This document shows, in pieces, positions 7,957 to 16,453 of a stretch of DNA of 64,000 nucleotides. Source of the DNA: an uncultured Burkholderiales bacterium (GTDB lineage Bacteria; Pseudomonadota; Gammaproteobacteria; Burkholderiales; Burkholderiaceae_C). A model generated the notes under the pieces. That model saw only the letters and a list, made by a program, of their open reading frames with translations, had not been told where the DNA came from and searched no databases. Position 1 is the stretch's first letter. The number at the start of each line of letters is the position of its first letter. The stretch covers positions 1-64,000 of the forward strand of contig CAIQBO010000003.1 of assembly GCA_903870145.1 (NCBI GenBank), read 5' to 3'. The translations under genes were made by a program, and so were the position numbers.

Positions 7957-8907
7957 TTATTCAACTTGCAGGTTCATGTCTTTGACCAATTTGCCCCATT
8001 TTTGGACTTCGCTTTCAATGTAACGCGCTGCCGTGGGGCGGTCCATTTGGGTGGCTTCGAGGGACAATGTATCAAAGCGGTCTTTGACCGATTTCTGGTT
8101 CAAGGCTGCTGTGATTTTTTGGTTCAGCATTTCCAAAACTGCTGGGGGTGTTTGTTTGGGCGCAAAAACAGCAAACCAAGTATTGGCTTCAAAATTTTTA
8201 TAACCCAACTCGGCCACCGTGGGTACATCGGGCAGGGCTGGGCTCCTCTTTAAAGATGTGACGGCAATGGGTCGAACTTTGCCCGTTTTGACAAACGGCA
8301 CTGCGGGGGGCATGGAGGTGGAGGCGATCGGCACTTGGCCACTGACCACTGCGTTGGTGGCGGCAGCCGGCTGGAAAGGAACATGCGTGATGTCGACTTT
8401 GGCCAAACCTTTGAACAAAAGCTCAGCGCCCAGATGGGTGGTGGTGCCATTGCCAGAAGAGGCGTAGGCCATTTTCCCATTGCGCGCCAAGGCCAGCAAT
8501 TCAGCCAAGTTGGTGGCTTTGACGTCGGGGTGAACGTACAACAAATTGGGCGTGAATGCGGCCAACGCCACAGGTTGCAAATCACTCACGCCGTCGTAGC
8601 CTGCATTTTTAAAAAGACTGGGATTGACCGCATAAGCCACACTGTGAAAGAGCAATGTGTAGCCGTCTGCAGGGGCGTTCATGACGCCCGTGGTGGCGAT
8701 GTTGCCGCCTGCGCCGGGTTTGTTTTCAACGATCACTGGCTGCCCCATCGAGGCGCTCAGGGGCTCACTTAGCAAGCGGGCCACGATGTCGGTCGAGCTT
8801 GCAGGGGCGAAGGCCACAACGATGCGAATGGGCTTTTCTGGATAGGCAGCATGACTGCTGATCATGCCCAGAAGACTGGCGCATAAAGTTAGAATTATTT
8901 TCCTCAA
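7957..8907 (-). CDS. Bug/TctC-family periplasmic solute-binding protein
   Basis: 316 residues with a signal peptide (MRKIILTLCASLLGMISSHA). Typical Bug features: YPEKPIRIVVAFAPAS near the mature N-terminus, VENKPGAGG, and a C-terminal segment with YIESEVQKWGKLVKD. These proteins bind carboxylates for tripartite tricarboxylate transporters, but in Burkholderiales most are orphans, as here: no TctA or TctB gene is in the window. The start is TTG, with AAGGAG seven bases upstream (8915-8920). No ATG is available before the signal peptide core. It lies 6 bp from the dioxygenase gene and is probably co-transcribed. Confidence 0.88.
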   Translation of the reverse strand: MRKIILTLCASLLGMISSHAAYPEKPIRIVVAFAPASSTDIVARLLSEPLSASMGQPVIVENKPGAGGNIATTGVMNAPADGYTLLFHSVAYAVNPSLFKNAGYDGVSDLQPVALAAFTPNLLYVHPDVKATNLAELLALARNGKMAYASSGNGTTTHLGAELLFKGLAKVDITHVPFQPAAATNAVVSGQVPIASTSMPPAVPFVKTGKVRPIAVTSLKRSPALPDVPTVAELGYKNFEANTWFAVFAPKQTPPAVLEMLNQKITAALNQKSVKDRFDTLSLEATQMDRPTAARYIESEVQKWGKLVKDMNLQVE

Positions 8908-8914
8908 AGCAAAG

Positions 8915-8920
8915 CTCCTT
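8915..8920 (-). promoter_or_regulatory. Shine-Dalgarno AAGGAG deciding a TTG start
   Basis: On the minus strand AAGGAG is separated by seven bases from TTG at 8907. It supports the non-ATG start of the Bug protein gene. Confidence 0.6.
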
Positions 8921-9005
8921 GAATCAAGTTTTTCACTTTAATTCAGAACTTGTAGAAGGCCGCCACTTCCTCACATCAAATGATTGGGGCTTTCCCTGAT
9001 TGATA

Positions 9006-9983
9006 TCAAGAGTCGGCTTGGACCTTGGCTTCTTTCACGACTTTGGCCCACTTCAGAGTTTCATTGCGAATAAATTCGGCGAAGCGCTCGGGTGAGCCGC
9101 CGCCGTCTTCTGCGCCGTATTGGTCAAATTTTTCGATCACATCGGGCATGGCCATGACTCGGTTCATGTCCTCGTTGATGCGTTTGATGAATGCTGGGTT
9201 CATTTTGGCAGGCCCTACCAAACCGTACCACGTGGTGGCGTCGAATCCTGGAAAACCTTGCTCGTCCATGGTGGGTACATTGGGGTGACCTTTGGCGCGC
9301 TTGGTGCGTGTCTGAGCCAAAGCAATGGCCTTGCCACCTTTGACATGGGGCGTGGCCGAGGTCATGGTTTCAAAGCAATACTGCACTTGCCCACCGATCA
9401 AATCGGTCAAGGCTGGGCCCGAGCCTTTGTAGGGCACATGCAATGCATCTATGCCGGCGCGCAATTTGAACATCTCCAGTGCCAAGTGTTGGGCAGAGCC
9501 GCCACCGGCTGAGGCAAAACTGATTTTTCCTGGATTTTGTTTGCACAGTGCGATCAAATCTTTGACATTTTTTGCTGGCTGATTTTCATTGCAAATGAGC
9601 AAATTGGGTGTGACCCCCACCAAACCAATCGGAGAAAAATCACGCTCGACGTTGTAGGCCAGTTTGGGTTGCAAGCTCACGGCCAAAGCGTGGCTGTTGA
9701 TGTGGGCCATCAACAAGGTATTGCCATCCCCTGCTTGTTTGGCGACATAGTCGGCGGCGATCACACCCGCAGCGCCTGCCTTGTTGTCGATCACGATGGT
9801 GATGTTCCACATGGCTTGGAGTTTTTGTGCCAAGACGCGTGCCAATGCATCGGTGCCACCCCCTGGCGGGAAGCCGACCACAATGCGAATCGGGCCGCTG
9901 GGCAAACTTTGCGCTTGGATCATGGGGGCGGCCAAAACCGCTGCGGATGCGGCGCTGGCTTGAAGCAATGTCCTGCGTTTCAT
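9006..9983 (-). CDS. Bug/TctC-family periplasmic solute-binding protein
   Basis: 325 residues. The N-terminus MKRRTLLQASAASAAVLAAP has paired basic residues before the hydrophobic core and a small-residue cleavage region ending IQAQS. Family hallmarks are GPIRIVVGFPPGGGTDALAR, VIDNKAGAAG and the C-terminal ETLKWAKVVKEA. The ligand is unknown. It is the second of two adjacent Bug genes on this strand, 98 bp apart, and only moderately similar to the first by eye. No membrane components are present nearby. Confidence 0.88.
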   Translation of the reverse strand: MKRRTLLQASAASAAVLAAPMIQAQSLPSGPIRIVVGFPPGGGTDALARVLAQKLQAMWNITIVIDNKAGAAGVIAADYVAKQAGDGNTLLMAHINSHALAVSLQPKLAYNVERDFSPIGLVGVTPNLLICNENQPAKNVKDLIALCKQNPGKISFASAGGGSAQHLALEMFKLRAGIDALHVPYKGSGPALTDLIGGQVQYCFETMTSATPHVKGGKAIALAQTRTKRAKGHPNVPTMDEQGFPGFDATTWYGLVGPAKMNPAFIKRINEDMNRVMAMPDVIEKFDQYGAEDGGGSPERFAEFIRNETLKWAKVVKEAKVQADS

Positions 9984-10009
9984 TTTGTGTCTCCTTGGGT
10001 ATTTTTTTA

Positions 10010-11224
10010 TCAGTTTTTAATCAATACTGGCACAGGGTTTGCCGAGAAAAAATCCATGACGGCATGCACACCGGAGCCCGCCAATTTCACACCACTGAGT
10101 TTCAAACCCATCTCACAAGCGGACAAGGCGGCGATCAAGGTCAGGTCGTTGCAATCGCCCAAGTGACCGATGCGAAACATGCGGCCTTTGACTTTGCCAA
10201 GCCCAGTGCCCAAAGAACAATCAAAGCGTTCATAAATGAGTTTTCGCAATGCATCTGCGTCCAAGCCCTCAGGCGTCATCACACCGGTCAAGATGGGGGA
10301 ATACAGCGCAGGGTCCGCGCATTGAATCGGCAAGCCCCACGCATTGACCGCGGCGCGAGCGCCCCGCCCCCAACGCTGATGGCGCTTGAAAACCACGTCC
10401 AAACCTTGATCCAAAATCATGTCGCAAGCTTCGCTCAAACCGTACATCAAATTGGTGTTGGGTGTGTAGGGGAAGTAACCTGTTTTGTTGATCTCCAACA
10501 TCTCGTCCCATGCCCAAAATGATTTGGGCAATGTTGAAGTTTTGCTGGCCTCGATGGCTTTGGGTGACAGCGCATTGAAGCTCATGCCAGGGGGCAACAT
10601 CAACCCTTTTTGCGAACCACTGACGGTGACGTCAACACCCCATTCATCATGACGGTAGTCGGTGGAGGCCAAGCCCGAGATGGTATCGACCAGCAGCAAT
10701 GCGGGGTGCTTGGCAGTGTCCATGGCGCGGCGCACGGCTGCAATGTCACTGGTCACACCTGTGGATGTTTCGTTGTGAACCACACACACGGCTTTGATGC
10801 TGTGCCCCGAATCGGCCTTGAGGCGCTGCTCGATCATGCCGGCATTCACACCTTGACGCCACCCTTGCGCGCCGGGCAGGCCCAAGAGTTCGGCTTTGAC
10901 GCCCAAGCGCGAGGCCAGTTTGTGCCAAAGAGAGGCGAAGTGGCCTGTTTCAAACATCAACACAGCGTCACCCGCGCTCAAGGTATTAACCAAAGCGGCC
11001 TCCCAAGCGCCGGTGCCCGAGGCCGGGTAGATCATGACCGGATGCTTGGTTTTGAAGATTTTTTGCATGTCTGCTAACACCTTCAAGCCCAAAACGCCAA
11101 ACTCAGGGCCTCTGTGGTCAATGGTGGGCAGACTCATGGCCCGCAAAATTCTGTCAGGCACGGGGGAAGGCCCGGGAATTTGTAAAAAATGACGGCCTGT
11201 GGGATGAAAGTCGAGGTTCAACAT
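10010..11224 (-). CDS. Class V aminotransferase, serine/alanine-glyoxylate aminotransferase type
   Basis: 404 residues from the ATG at 11224; a TTG two codons earlier is unlikely. It is a PLP enzyme with the Schiff-base lysine about K206 in SGSQKGLMLPPG. Other family segments are IPGPSPVPDRI, DHRGPEFG near the N-terminus, ASGTGAWEAAL and VDTISGLAS. It most resembles serine-glyoxylate aminotransferase (SgaA) of the serine cycle or photorespiration-type glyoxylate removal. The divergent neighbour is a 2-hydroxyacid dehydrogenase, so a role in glyoxylate or 2-oxoacid handling is plausible. Alanine or phosphonoacetaldehyde-type substrates cannot be excluded. Confidence 0.82.
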   Translation of the reverse strand: MLNLDFHPTGRHFLQIPGPSPVPDRILRAMSLPTIDHRGPEFGVLGLKVLADMQKIFKTKHPVMIYPASGTGAWEAALVNTLSAGDAVLMFETGHFASLWHKLASRLGVKAELLGLPGAQGWRQGVNAGMIEQRLKADSGHSIKAVCVVHNETSTGVTSDIAAVRRAMDTAKHPALLLVDTISGLASTDYRHDEWGVDVTVSGSQKGLMLPPGMSFNALSPKAIEASKTSTLPKSFWAWDEMLEINKTGYFPYTPNTNLMYGLSEACDMILDQGLDVVFKRHQRWGRGARAAVNAWGLPIQCADPALYSPILTGVMTPEGLDADALRKLIYERFDCSLGTGLGKVKGRMFRIGHLGDCNDLTLIAALSACEMGLKLSGVKLAGSGVHAVMDFFSANPVPVLIKN

Positions 11225-11260
11225 GTGCAATCAATTCCGATGTATTCTGTGATTTTGCAC
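11225..11260. repeat. Spaced inverted repeat in the divergent promoter region
   Basis: GTGCAA at 11225-11230 and TTGCAC at 11255-11260 are inverted copies about three helical turns apart, between the aminotransferase start and the divergent flavin dehydrogenase gene. The flanks also agree partly (GTGCAATCA and GGTGCAAAATCA on opposite strands). It might be a two-half-site operator; arms of six bases are weak evidence. Confidence 0.25.
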
Positions 11261-11333
11261 CGAGAATAGCGGCAATGGGTGATGTCAGGATGTGTACAAA
11301 CCCGAATGTTCTCAATTCTCACTGCATTTCCTC

Positions 11334-14300
11334 ATGAACGCTCCCCTTCTTGGCCAGACTATCGAATCGTCCTCTCATGCGCATGAGAGGGTTGCCTCTG
11401 CCAGCAACGAAGTGGCTGTTGCGTTGGCCAAGCACTTGAAACAAGAAACTCAAGGGCAAGTGTTGTTTTCCGATGCAGACCGCGGGCGCTATGCGACGGA
11501 TGCTTCGATCTACCAAGTCACACCGGTGGGCGTGTTTGTGCCACAGCATGCACACGAAATCCCCATCGCCATGGCCATTTGCCGTGATTTGGATGTGCCC
11601 ATCGTGCCCCGAGGCGGGGGCAGCAGTCAGTGCGGGCAAACCACTGGCGCGGGCTTGGTGATTGACCACAGTAAAAATATACGCCGTGTGCTGGCACTGG
11701 ATTTGACGCAGCGCAGCGTTGAGGTGGAACCTGGCTTGGTGCTGGACCATTTGAATGCCCAACTCAAGCCCCACGGCTTGTGGTATCCAGTAGATGTTTC
11801 CACCAGCGCGCAGGCCACCCTGGGCGGCATGGCCGGAAACAACTCGTGCGGTAGCCGCTCCATTGCTTACGGCAACATGGTGCACAACGTTGTGGGTGCC
11901 AAAGCCTGGTTGAGCAATGGCCAGTTGGTGGAATGGGGTGACTATGCCAATAGCAGCGGCCCTGCGCGCCTGATAGGCGACTTCATCAAACAACTGGCGC
12001 ATGAACTTCAGCCGGAAATTCAAGCCCACTGGCCCAAGGTATTGCGACGTGTAGCGGGCTACAACTTGGATATTTTTTGCAATCAAAACGAGCGGCCCTA
12101 CACCGCCGATGCCGCCGTGAACATGGCGCATTTGTTGGTTGGAAGCGAAGGCACGCTGGCCATGACGCAATCACTGACATTGAAATTGAGCGAACTGCCG
12201 CGCGCCAAAGTATTGGGGGTGGTCAATTTCAGCAGTTTTTACAAAGCCATGGACAGCGCCCAGCACATTGTGAAACTGGGGGATGGCACGCTGACTGCAG
12301 TTGAACTGGTAGACCGCACCATGATTGAACTCTCGTTGCAAAACCCAGCCTTTGCACCCACCATCCAAAGCGCCTTGATCGGCCAACCAGAGGCTGTTTT
12401 ACTGGTCGAATTTGCCGGTGCAAACAAAGAAATTTTAAAATCAAAAATGCGTCAATTGGTCGAGCTCATGGGCGACTTGGGGATGCCTGGCAGCGTGGTT
12501 GAAATGATCGAAGACGCTGCTCAAAGAAACTTATGGGAAGTTCGCAAAGCGGGCCTTAACATCATGATGAGCCTCAAGGGCGATGGCAAGCCGGTCAGCT
12601 TCATTGAGGATTGCGCAGTGCCTCTGGAAAACCTGGCCGAGTACACCGACGAACTCACGCAAGTTTTCAAACGGCATGGCACCAAAGGCACGTGGTATGC
12701 GCATGCCTCAGTGGGCACTTTGCATGTGCGCCCGATCTTGGACATGCGCCAAGATGGCGCTCACAAAATGCGCGAAATTGCCCAAGAAGCCAGCGCCTTG
12801 GTGCGCAAATTCAAAGGTGCTTTCAGCGGCGAGCACGGTGACGGGCTGTGCCGCGGCGAGTGGATCGAATGGCAATTTGGACCGCGCATCAACGAGGCCT
12901 TCAGGCAAATCAAACAGCACTTGGATCCTTTGAATTTGCTGTCACCCCAGCGCATCATCGACCCGCCTGCCATGGACGATCGCTCCTTGATGCGCTATGG
13001 CCAGAGCTACAAAGTCATTCCCATTCAAACCGTCTTGGACTGGCGCGCTTGGGATGTTCAGAATGATCCTGCATCTGAACAGATCACAGCCCCTGGCACT
13101 GCAGGCGACCCCGCACAAGGCTTTGCCAAAGCGGTGGAGATGTGCAACAACAACGGCACTTGCCGCAAATTTGACGCAGGCAGCATGTGCCCCAGTTACC
13201 GCGTTACGCGTGATGAGCAACATTTGACGCGTGGGCGCGCCAACACATTGCGCTTGGCACTGAGCGGGCAACTCGGCTCCGAAGGCTTGAGCAACCCGGC
13301 CCTGCTCGAAGCCTTGGACTTGTGCGTCAGTTGCAAAGGCTGCAAGCGCGAATGTCCCACTGGCGTGGACATGGCTCGCATGAAAATTGAAACCTTGCAT
13401 CACTACAAAAGCAAGCACGGCCACACTTGGCAAGACCGCTTGATTGGGTATTTGCCGCATTATGCAAAGCACGCAGCACGCTGGTCGTTCCTGCTCAATC
13501 TGCGCAATCATGTGCCGCTGTTGGCGAACATTGCGCAGCGCCTGACCGGCTTGTCTGCCAAACGCAGTTGGCCCACGTGGCAGCGCCATCATTTTTTCAA
13601 CTCAGGCATGCAAGGTGTGACTGCGCAAGCGGTGCTGTTGGCGAGCAAACCTGTGGTGCTCTTTGTGGACAGCTTCAACGGCTACTTTGAATCCGAAAAC
13701 GCGCACGCGGCAATGCGCGTTTTGCAAGCGGCTGGGTACAGCGTGCATGTAGCCTCCAAGAGCAAACAAAACGATGCTGCCAGCACAAACTCAGGCCACT
13801 TGTGCTGTGGCCGCACTTTTTTAGCCAAAGGCATGGTCGCGCAAGCTCGCGCGCAGGCCCTTGAATTGGTCAATGCCTTGCTGCCCTTTGCCGAACGTGG
13901 CATTGCCATTGTTGGCTTGGAGCCCTCGTGTTTACTGACCCTGCGTGACGAAGCTTTGGCCTTGGGTTTAGGCAAATCGGCACAAACCGTGAGTGAGCAT
14001 GCCGTGCTATTTGAAGAATTTTTGGCACAGCAAGATCAAGCAGGCCAACTCGAAACTTTGAAAACCCAGCTCAACCCTTGCGATAAGCACATCTTGCTGC
14101 ACGGGCACTGCCATCAAAAAGCCTTTGGCGTGATGCCGGCCGTGCTCCATGTCATTGGCCTGCTGCCAGGGGCTAAGCCCCAGTTGATTGAGTCGAGTTG
14201 CTGCGGCATGGCTGGCAGCTTTGGCTATGAAGCCTCGCACCATGAGATTTCGATGCAAATGGCTGAATTGAGCTTGCTGCCAGCCGTTCGGGAGCAAGCA

Positions 14301-14408
14301 CAGGCTCTGGTCGTGGCAGATGGAACCAGTTGCCGGCATCAAATTCAGGATGGTAGCCAAAGGCATGCGATTCACGTGGCCCAACTTTTGAGCGAGCATT
14401 TACCCTAG
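11334..14408 (+). CDS. FAD-linked/4Fe-4S 2-hydroxyacid dehydrogenase, YdiJ (D-2-hydroxyglutarate dehydrogenase) type
   Basis: 1024 residues from the ATG at 11334; a GTG at 11292 would add 14. The N-terminal half is a PCMH-type FAD-binding domain with PRGGGSSQCGQTTGAG, followed by an FAD-oxidase C-terminal domain with GEHGDGLCRGEW. The middle holds a ferredoxin-like region with CNNNGTCRKFDAGSMCPSY and CVSCKGCKRECPTG, four Cys each. The C-terminal part has the two CCG-type Cys-rich domains (HGHCHQKAFG, SSCCGMAGSFGYE). It is thus a GlcD-GlcF style fusion of the size of E. coli YdiJ (about 1018 residues), which acts on D-2-hydroxyglutarate. A D-lactate or other 2-hydroxyacid is possible. It sits just before the kor genes. 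Confidence 0.85.
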   Translation: MNAPLLGQTIESSSHAHERVASASNEVAVALAKHLKQETQGQVLFSDADRGRYATDASIYQVTPVGVFVPQHAHEIPIAMAICRDLDVPIVPRGGGSSQCGQTTGAGLVIDHSKNIRRVLALDLTQRSVEVEPGLVLDHLNAQLKPHGLWYPVDVSTSAQATLGGMAGNNSCGSRSIAYGNMVHNVVGAKAWLSNGQLVEWGDYANSSGPARLIGDFIKQLAHELQPEIQAHWPKVLRRVAGYNLDIFCNQNERPYTADAAVNMAHLLVGSEGTLAMTQSLTLKLSELPRAKVLGVVNFSSFYKAMDSAQHIVKLGDGTLTAVELVDRTMIELSLQNPAFAPTIQSALIGQPEAVLLVEFAGANKEILKSKMRQLVELMGDLGMPGSVVEMIEDAAQRNLWEVRKAGLNIMMSLKGDGKPVSFIEDCAVPLENLAEYTDELTQVFKRHGTKGTWYAHASVGTLHVRPILDMRQDGAHKMREIAQEASALVRKFKGAFSGEHGDGLCRGEWIEWQFGPRINEAFRQIKQHLDPLNLLSPQRIIDPPAMDDRSLMRYGQSYKVIPIQTVLDWRAWDVQNDPASEQITAPGTAGDPAQGFAKAVEMCNNNGTCRKFDAGSMCPSYRVTRDEQHLTRGRANTLRLALSGQLGSEGLSNPALLEALDLCVSCKGCKRECPTGVDMARMKIETLHHYKSKHGHTWQDRLIGYLPHYAKHAARWSFLLNLRNHVPLLANIAQRLTGLSAKRSWPTWQRHHFFNSGMQGVTAQAVLLASKPVVLFVDSFNGYFESENAHAAMRVLQAAGYSVHVASKSKQNDAASTNSGHLCCGRTFLAKGMVAQARAQALELVNALLPFAERGIAIVGLEPSCLLTLRDEALALGLGKSAQTVSEHAVLFEEFLAQQDQAGQLETLKTQLNPCDKHILLHGHCHQKAFGVMPAVLHVIGLLPGAKPQLIESSCCGMAGSFGYEASHHEISMQMAELSLLPAVREQAQALVVADGTSCRHQIQDGSQRHAIHVAQLLSEHLP

Positions 14409-14444
14409 GCTGTACGCCAGAATGAACCTCAATTGCATCAGCCC

Positions 14445-14458
14445 TTGATTTGAATCAA
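14445..14458. promoter_or_regulatory. FNR/ANR-type box TTGAT-TTGA-ATCAA ahead of the kor operon
   Basis: All ten defined bases of the TTGAT-N4-ATCAA consensus match. It lies in the 180-bp gap between the YdiJ-type gene and the flavoprotein gene. A possible extended -10 (TGcTAAATT, 14489-14497) would put the box centre at about -52, not the ideal -41.5. Oxygen-dependent control would suit an oxygen-labile 2-oxoacid oxidoreductase. Confidence 0.6.
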
Positions 14459-14592
14459 ATTTTTGACGATACTCATGCACAGCACTTCTGCTAAATTTCT
14501 TTCAAGTGATGAATTCGCGCATGCGCTTTGATTTTTTTGCTGGCATTTGACTCAGGGTGACTTGCGCTTGGCCGTTTAAGCCACGTACGCGT

Positions 14593-14599
14593 GGAGGAG
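14593..14599 (+). promoter_or_regulatory. Shine-Dalgarno GGAGGAG deciding a TTG start
   Basis: A near-perfect anti-16S match six bases before TTG at 14606. An in-frame GTG at 14591 overlaps the motif and has no ribosome site of its own, so TTG is the preferred start of the following gene. Confidence 0.6.
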
Positions 14600-14605
14600 A
14601 AGCAA

Positions 14606-16453
14606 TTGCAAGTTACCAATACGCGAGACCCCAACTACTTCCACAAAGTCGTCGATTGCCAGTGGGCCTGCCCAGCACACACCCCTGTTCCGGAGTACAT
14701 CCGACTCATTGGCCAAGGCCGCTACACAGAGGCCTACAAGATCAATTGGGATTCCAATGTTTTCCCGGGTGTCTTAGGGCGAACCTGCGACCGCCCTTGT
14801 GAGCCGGCCTGCCGGCGCGGACGGGTTGAGGAAAACAATGGCGAAAAGCCTGAACCGGTGGCCATCTGCCGGCTCAAACGCGTTGCAGCCGACCATAAAT
14901 CAGAATTTGAAGCCTTGTTGCCCAAAGTGGCCCCTTCAAATGGGAAGAAAGTGGCCTGCATCGGCGCAGGCCCGGCTTCCCTGACCGTCGCCCGTGATTT
15001 GGTGGTTGAGGGTTATCAGGTCACCATCTTTGACTCCGAAGCCCGTGCGGGCGGTTTCATTCGATCGCAGATCCCCCGCTTTCGACTGCCGGAAGAAGTC
15101 ATTGACGAAGAAACTGGCTACATCTTGAATTTGGGCGTTGAGTTTAAAAGCGGCCACCGCATTGCGTCCATGAAGGACTTGATGGCTCAAAAATATGATG
15201 CCATCTTTGTGGGATGCGGCGCCCCAAGGGGGCGGGACTTGGACGTTCCAGGAAGGCAAGAAGCCGCAGCACAAATTCACATCGGCATCGATTGGTTGGC
15301 ATCGGTTTCATTTGGGCATGTCACCAGCGTTGGCAACAAAGTGATTGTTTTAGGAGGGGGCAACACGGCCATGGATTGCTGCCGCTCAGCGCTGCGCTTG
15401 GGCAGCAAAGATGTGAAAGTCATTGTGCGCAGTGGCTTCGAAGAAATGAAGGCTTCACCCTGGGAAAAAGAAGACGCTATGCATGAGGGCATACCGATTT
15501 TGAACTTCCACGTCCCCAAGTCATTTGTTTTAAAACAAGGTGTTTTGAGCGGCATGTTCTTTGAAGTGGTCACTGCGGTGTTTGATGCACAAGGTAAGCG
15601 CTCTTTGCTGCCGACCGGCGCCCCTGATGTTTTCTTTGAATGCGACACTGTGCTGCTGGCGGTGGGTCAAGAAAATGCATTTCCTTGGATCGAAAAAGAT
15701 TGCGGCATTGAGTTTGACCGCTGGGGCTTACCGGTGCTGGAGGCGAGCAGCTTTCAGTCCACCGTACCTCAAATTTTCTTCGGCGGCGATGCAGCTTTTG
15801 GACCCAAAAACATCATCACTGCTGTGGCCCATGGGCATGAAGCGGCAGTTTCGATTGACCGCTTTTTGCACGGAGAAAAAGTCGATCAACGCCCAGCCCC
15901 TTGGGTCAGCATGCAATCGCAAAAAATGGGCATTCACGAGTGGAGCTACACCAACGATGTCTCGGACCAACCGCGCTTCAAAGTGCCATGGGCAGAGGCC
16001 GAGAAAGCCCTTGCCAACATTCGGGTTGAAGTTGAATTGGGTTTTGATGCAGGCACAGCCTTCAAAGAGGCCAATCGGTGTTTGAACTGTGATGTTCAAA
16101 CCGTTTTCACACATGAAACTTGCATTGAGTGCGATGCTTGCGTGGACATTTGCCCGGTCGACTCGTTAACGATAACCCCCCTGCTGGAGGAGGGTGCGCT
16201 GCGGAAAAACCTGCAGGCACCCGCGCTGAATTTAAGTCAATCACTGTATGTTTCGGCCAGTTTGAAATCACACCGGGTGATGGTCAAAGACGAAGATGTT
16301 TGCTTGCACTGCGGGCTATGTGCCGAGCGCTGCCCCACCGGCGCGTGGGACATGCAAAAGTTTTTGCTCAACACCACCAAGGCTGGCTCAGCGTGCCGAG
16401 ATGCTTTTGGAAAAACACAAAAAACAAACGGCATCAGAGCGGAGCAGTCATGA
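14606..16453 (+). CDS. FAD/4Fe-4S NAD(P) oxidoreductase subunit (GltD-like) of a 2-oxoacid oxidoreductase
   Basis: 615 residues from TTG 14606. The N-terminal Fe-S region has CQWACPAHTPVPEY and GRTCDRPCEPACRRG, as in the glutamate synthase small subunit. A first dinucleotide fold has GAGPASLTVARDL (FAD), and a second has GGGNTAMDCCRSA (NAD(P)). The C-terminus carries two further 4Fe-4S motifs, CIECDACVDICPVDS and CLHCGLCAERCPTG. There is no glutamate synthase large subunit nearby; instead the stop overlaps korA by 4 bp. It therefore probably passes electrons from KorAB to NAD(P)+, like the third subunit of the 2-oxoglutarate:NADP+ oxidoreductase described from Azoarcus evansii (my recollection). 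Confidence 0.85.
   Translation: MQVTNTRDPNYFHKVVDCQWACPAHTPVPEYIRLIGQGRYTEAYKINWDSNVFPGVLGRTCDRPCEPACRRGRVEENNGEKPEPVAICRLKRVAADHKSEFEALLPKVAPSNGKKVACIGAGPASLTVARDLVVEGYQVTIFDSEARAGGFIRSQIPRFRLPEEVIDEETGYILNLGVEFKSGHRIASMKDLMAQKYDAIFVGCGAPRGRDLDVPGRQEAAAQIHIGIDWLASVSFGHVTSVGNKVIVLGGGNTAMDCCRSALRLGSKDVKVIVRSGFEEMKASPWEKEDAMHEGIPILNFHVPKSFVLKQGVLSGMFFEVVTAVFDAQGKRSLLPTGAPDVFFECDTVLLAVGQENAFPWIEKDCGIEFDRWGLPVLEASSFQSTVPQIFFGGDAAFGPKNIITAVAHGHEAAVSIDRFLHGEKVDQRPAPWVSMQSQKMGIHEWSYTNDVSDQPRFKVPWAEAEKALANIRVEVELGFDAGTAFKEANRCLNCDVQTVFTHETCIECDACVDICPVDSLTITPLLEEGALRKNLQAPALNLSQSLYVSASLKSHRVMVKDEDVCLHCGLCAERCPTGAWDMQKFLLNTTKAGSACRDAFGKTQKTNGIRAEQS

Noticed and set aside
9000-9009. Palindrome TTGATATCAA at the end of the second Bug gene
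   Set aside because: It resembles an FNR half-site pair but lacks the four-base spacer and partly lies in the coding end.
11319-12170. 283-codon minus-strand ORF
   Set aside because: It lies inside the FAD domain of the YdiJ-type dehydrogenase on the other strand.
16129-16449. Upstream extension of the korA reading frame
   Set aside because: It overlaps the Fe-S C-terminus of the upstream flavoprotein; the ATG at 16450 has the usual 4-bp overlap and begins the gamma domain.
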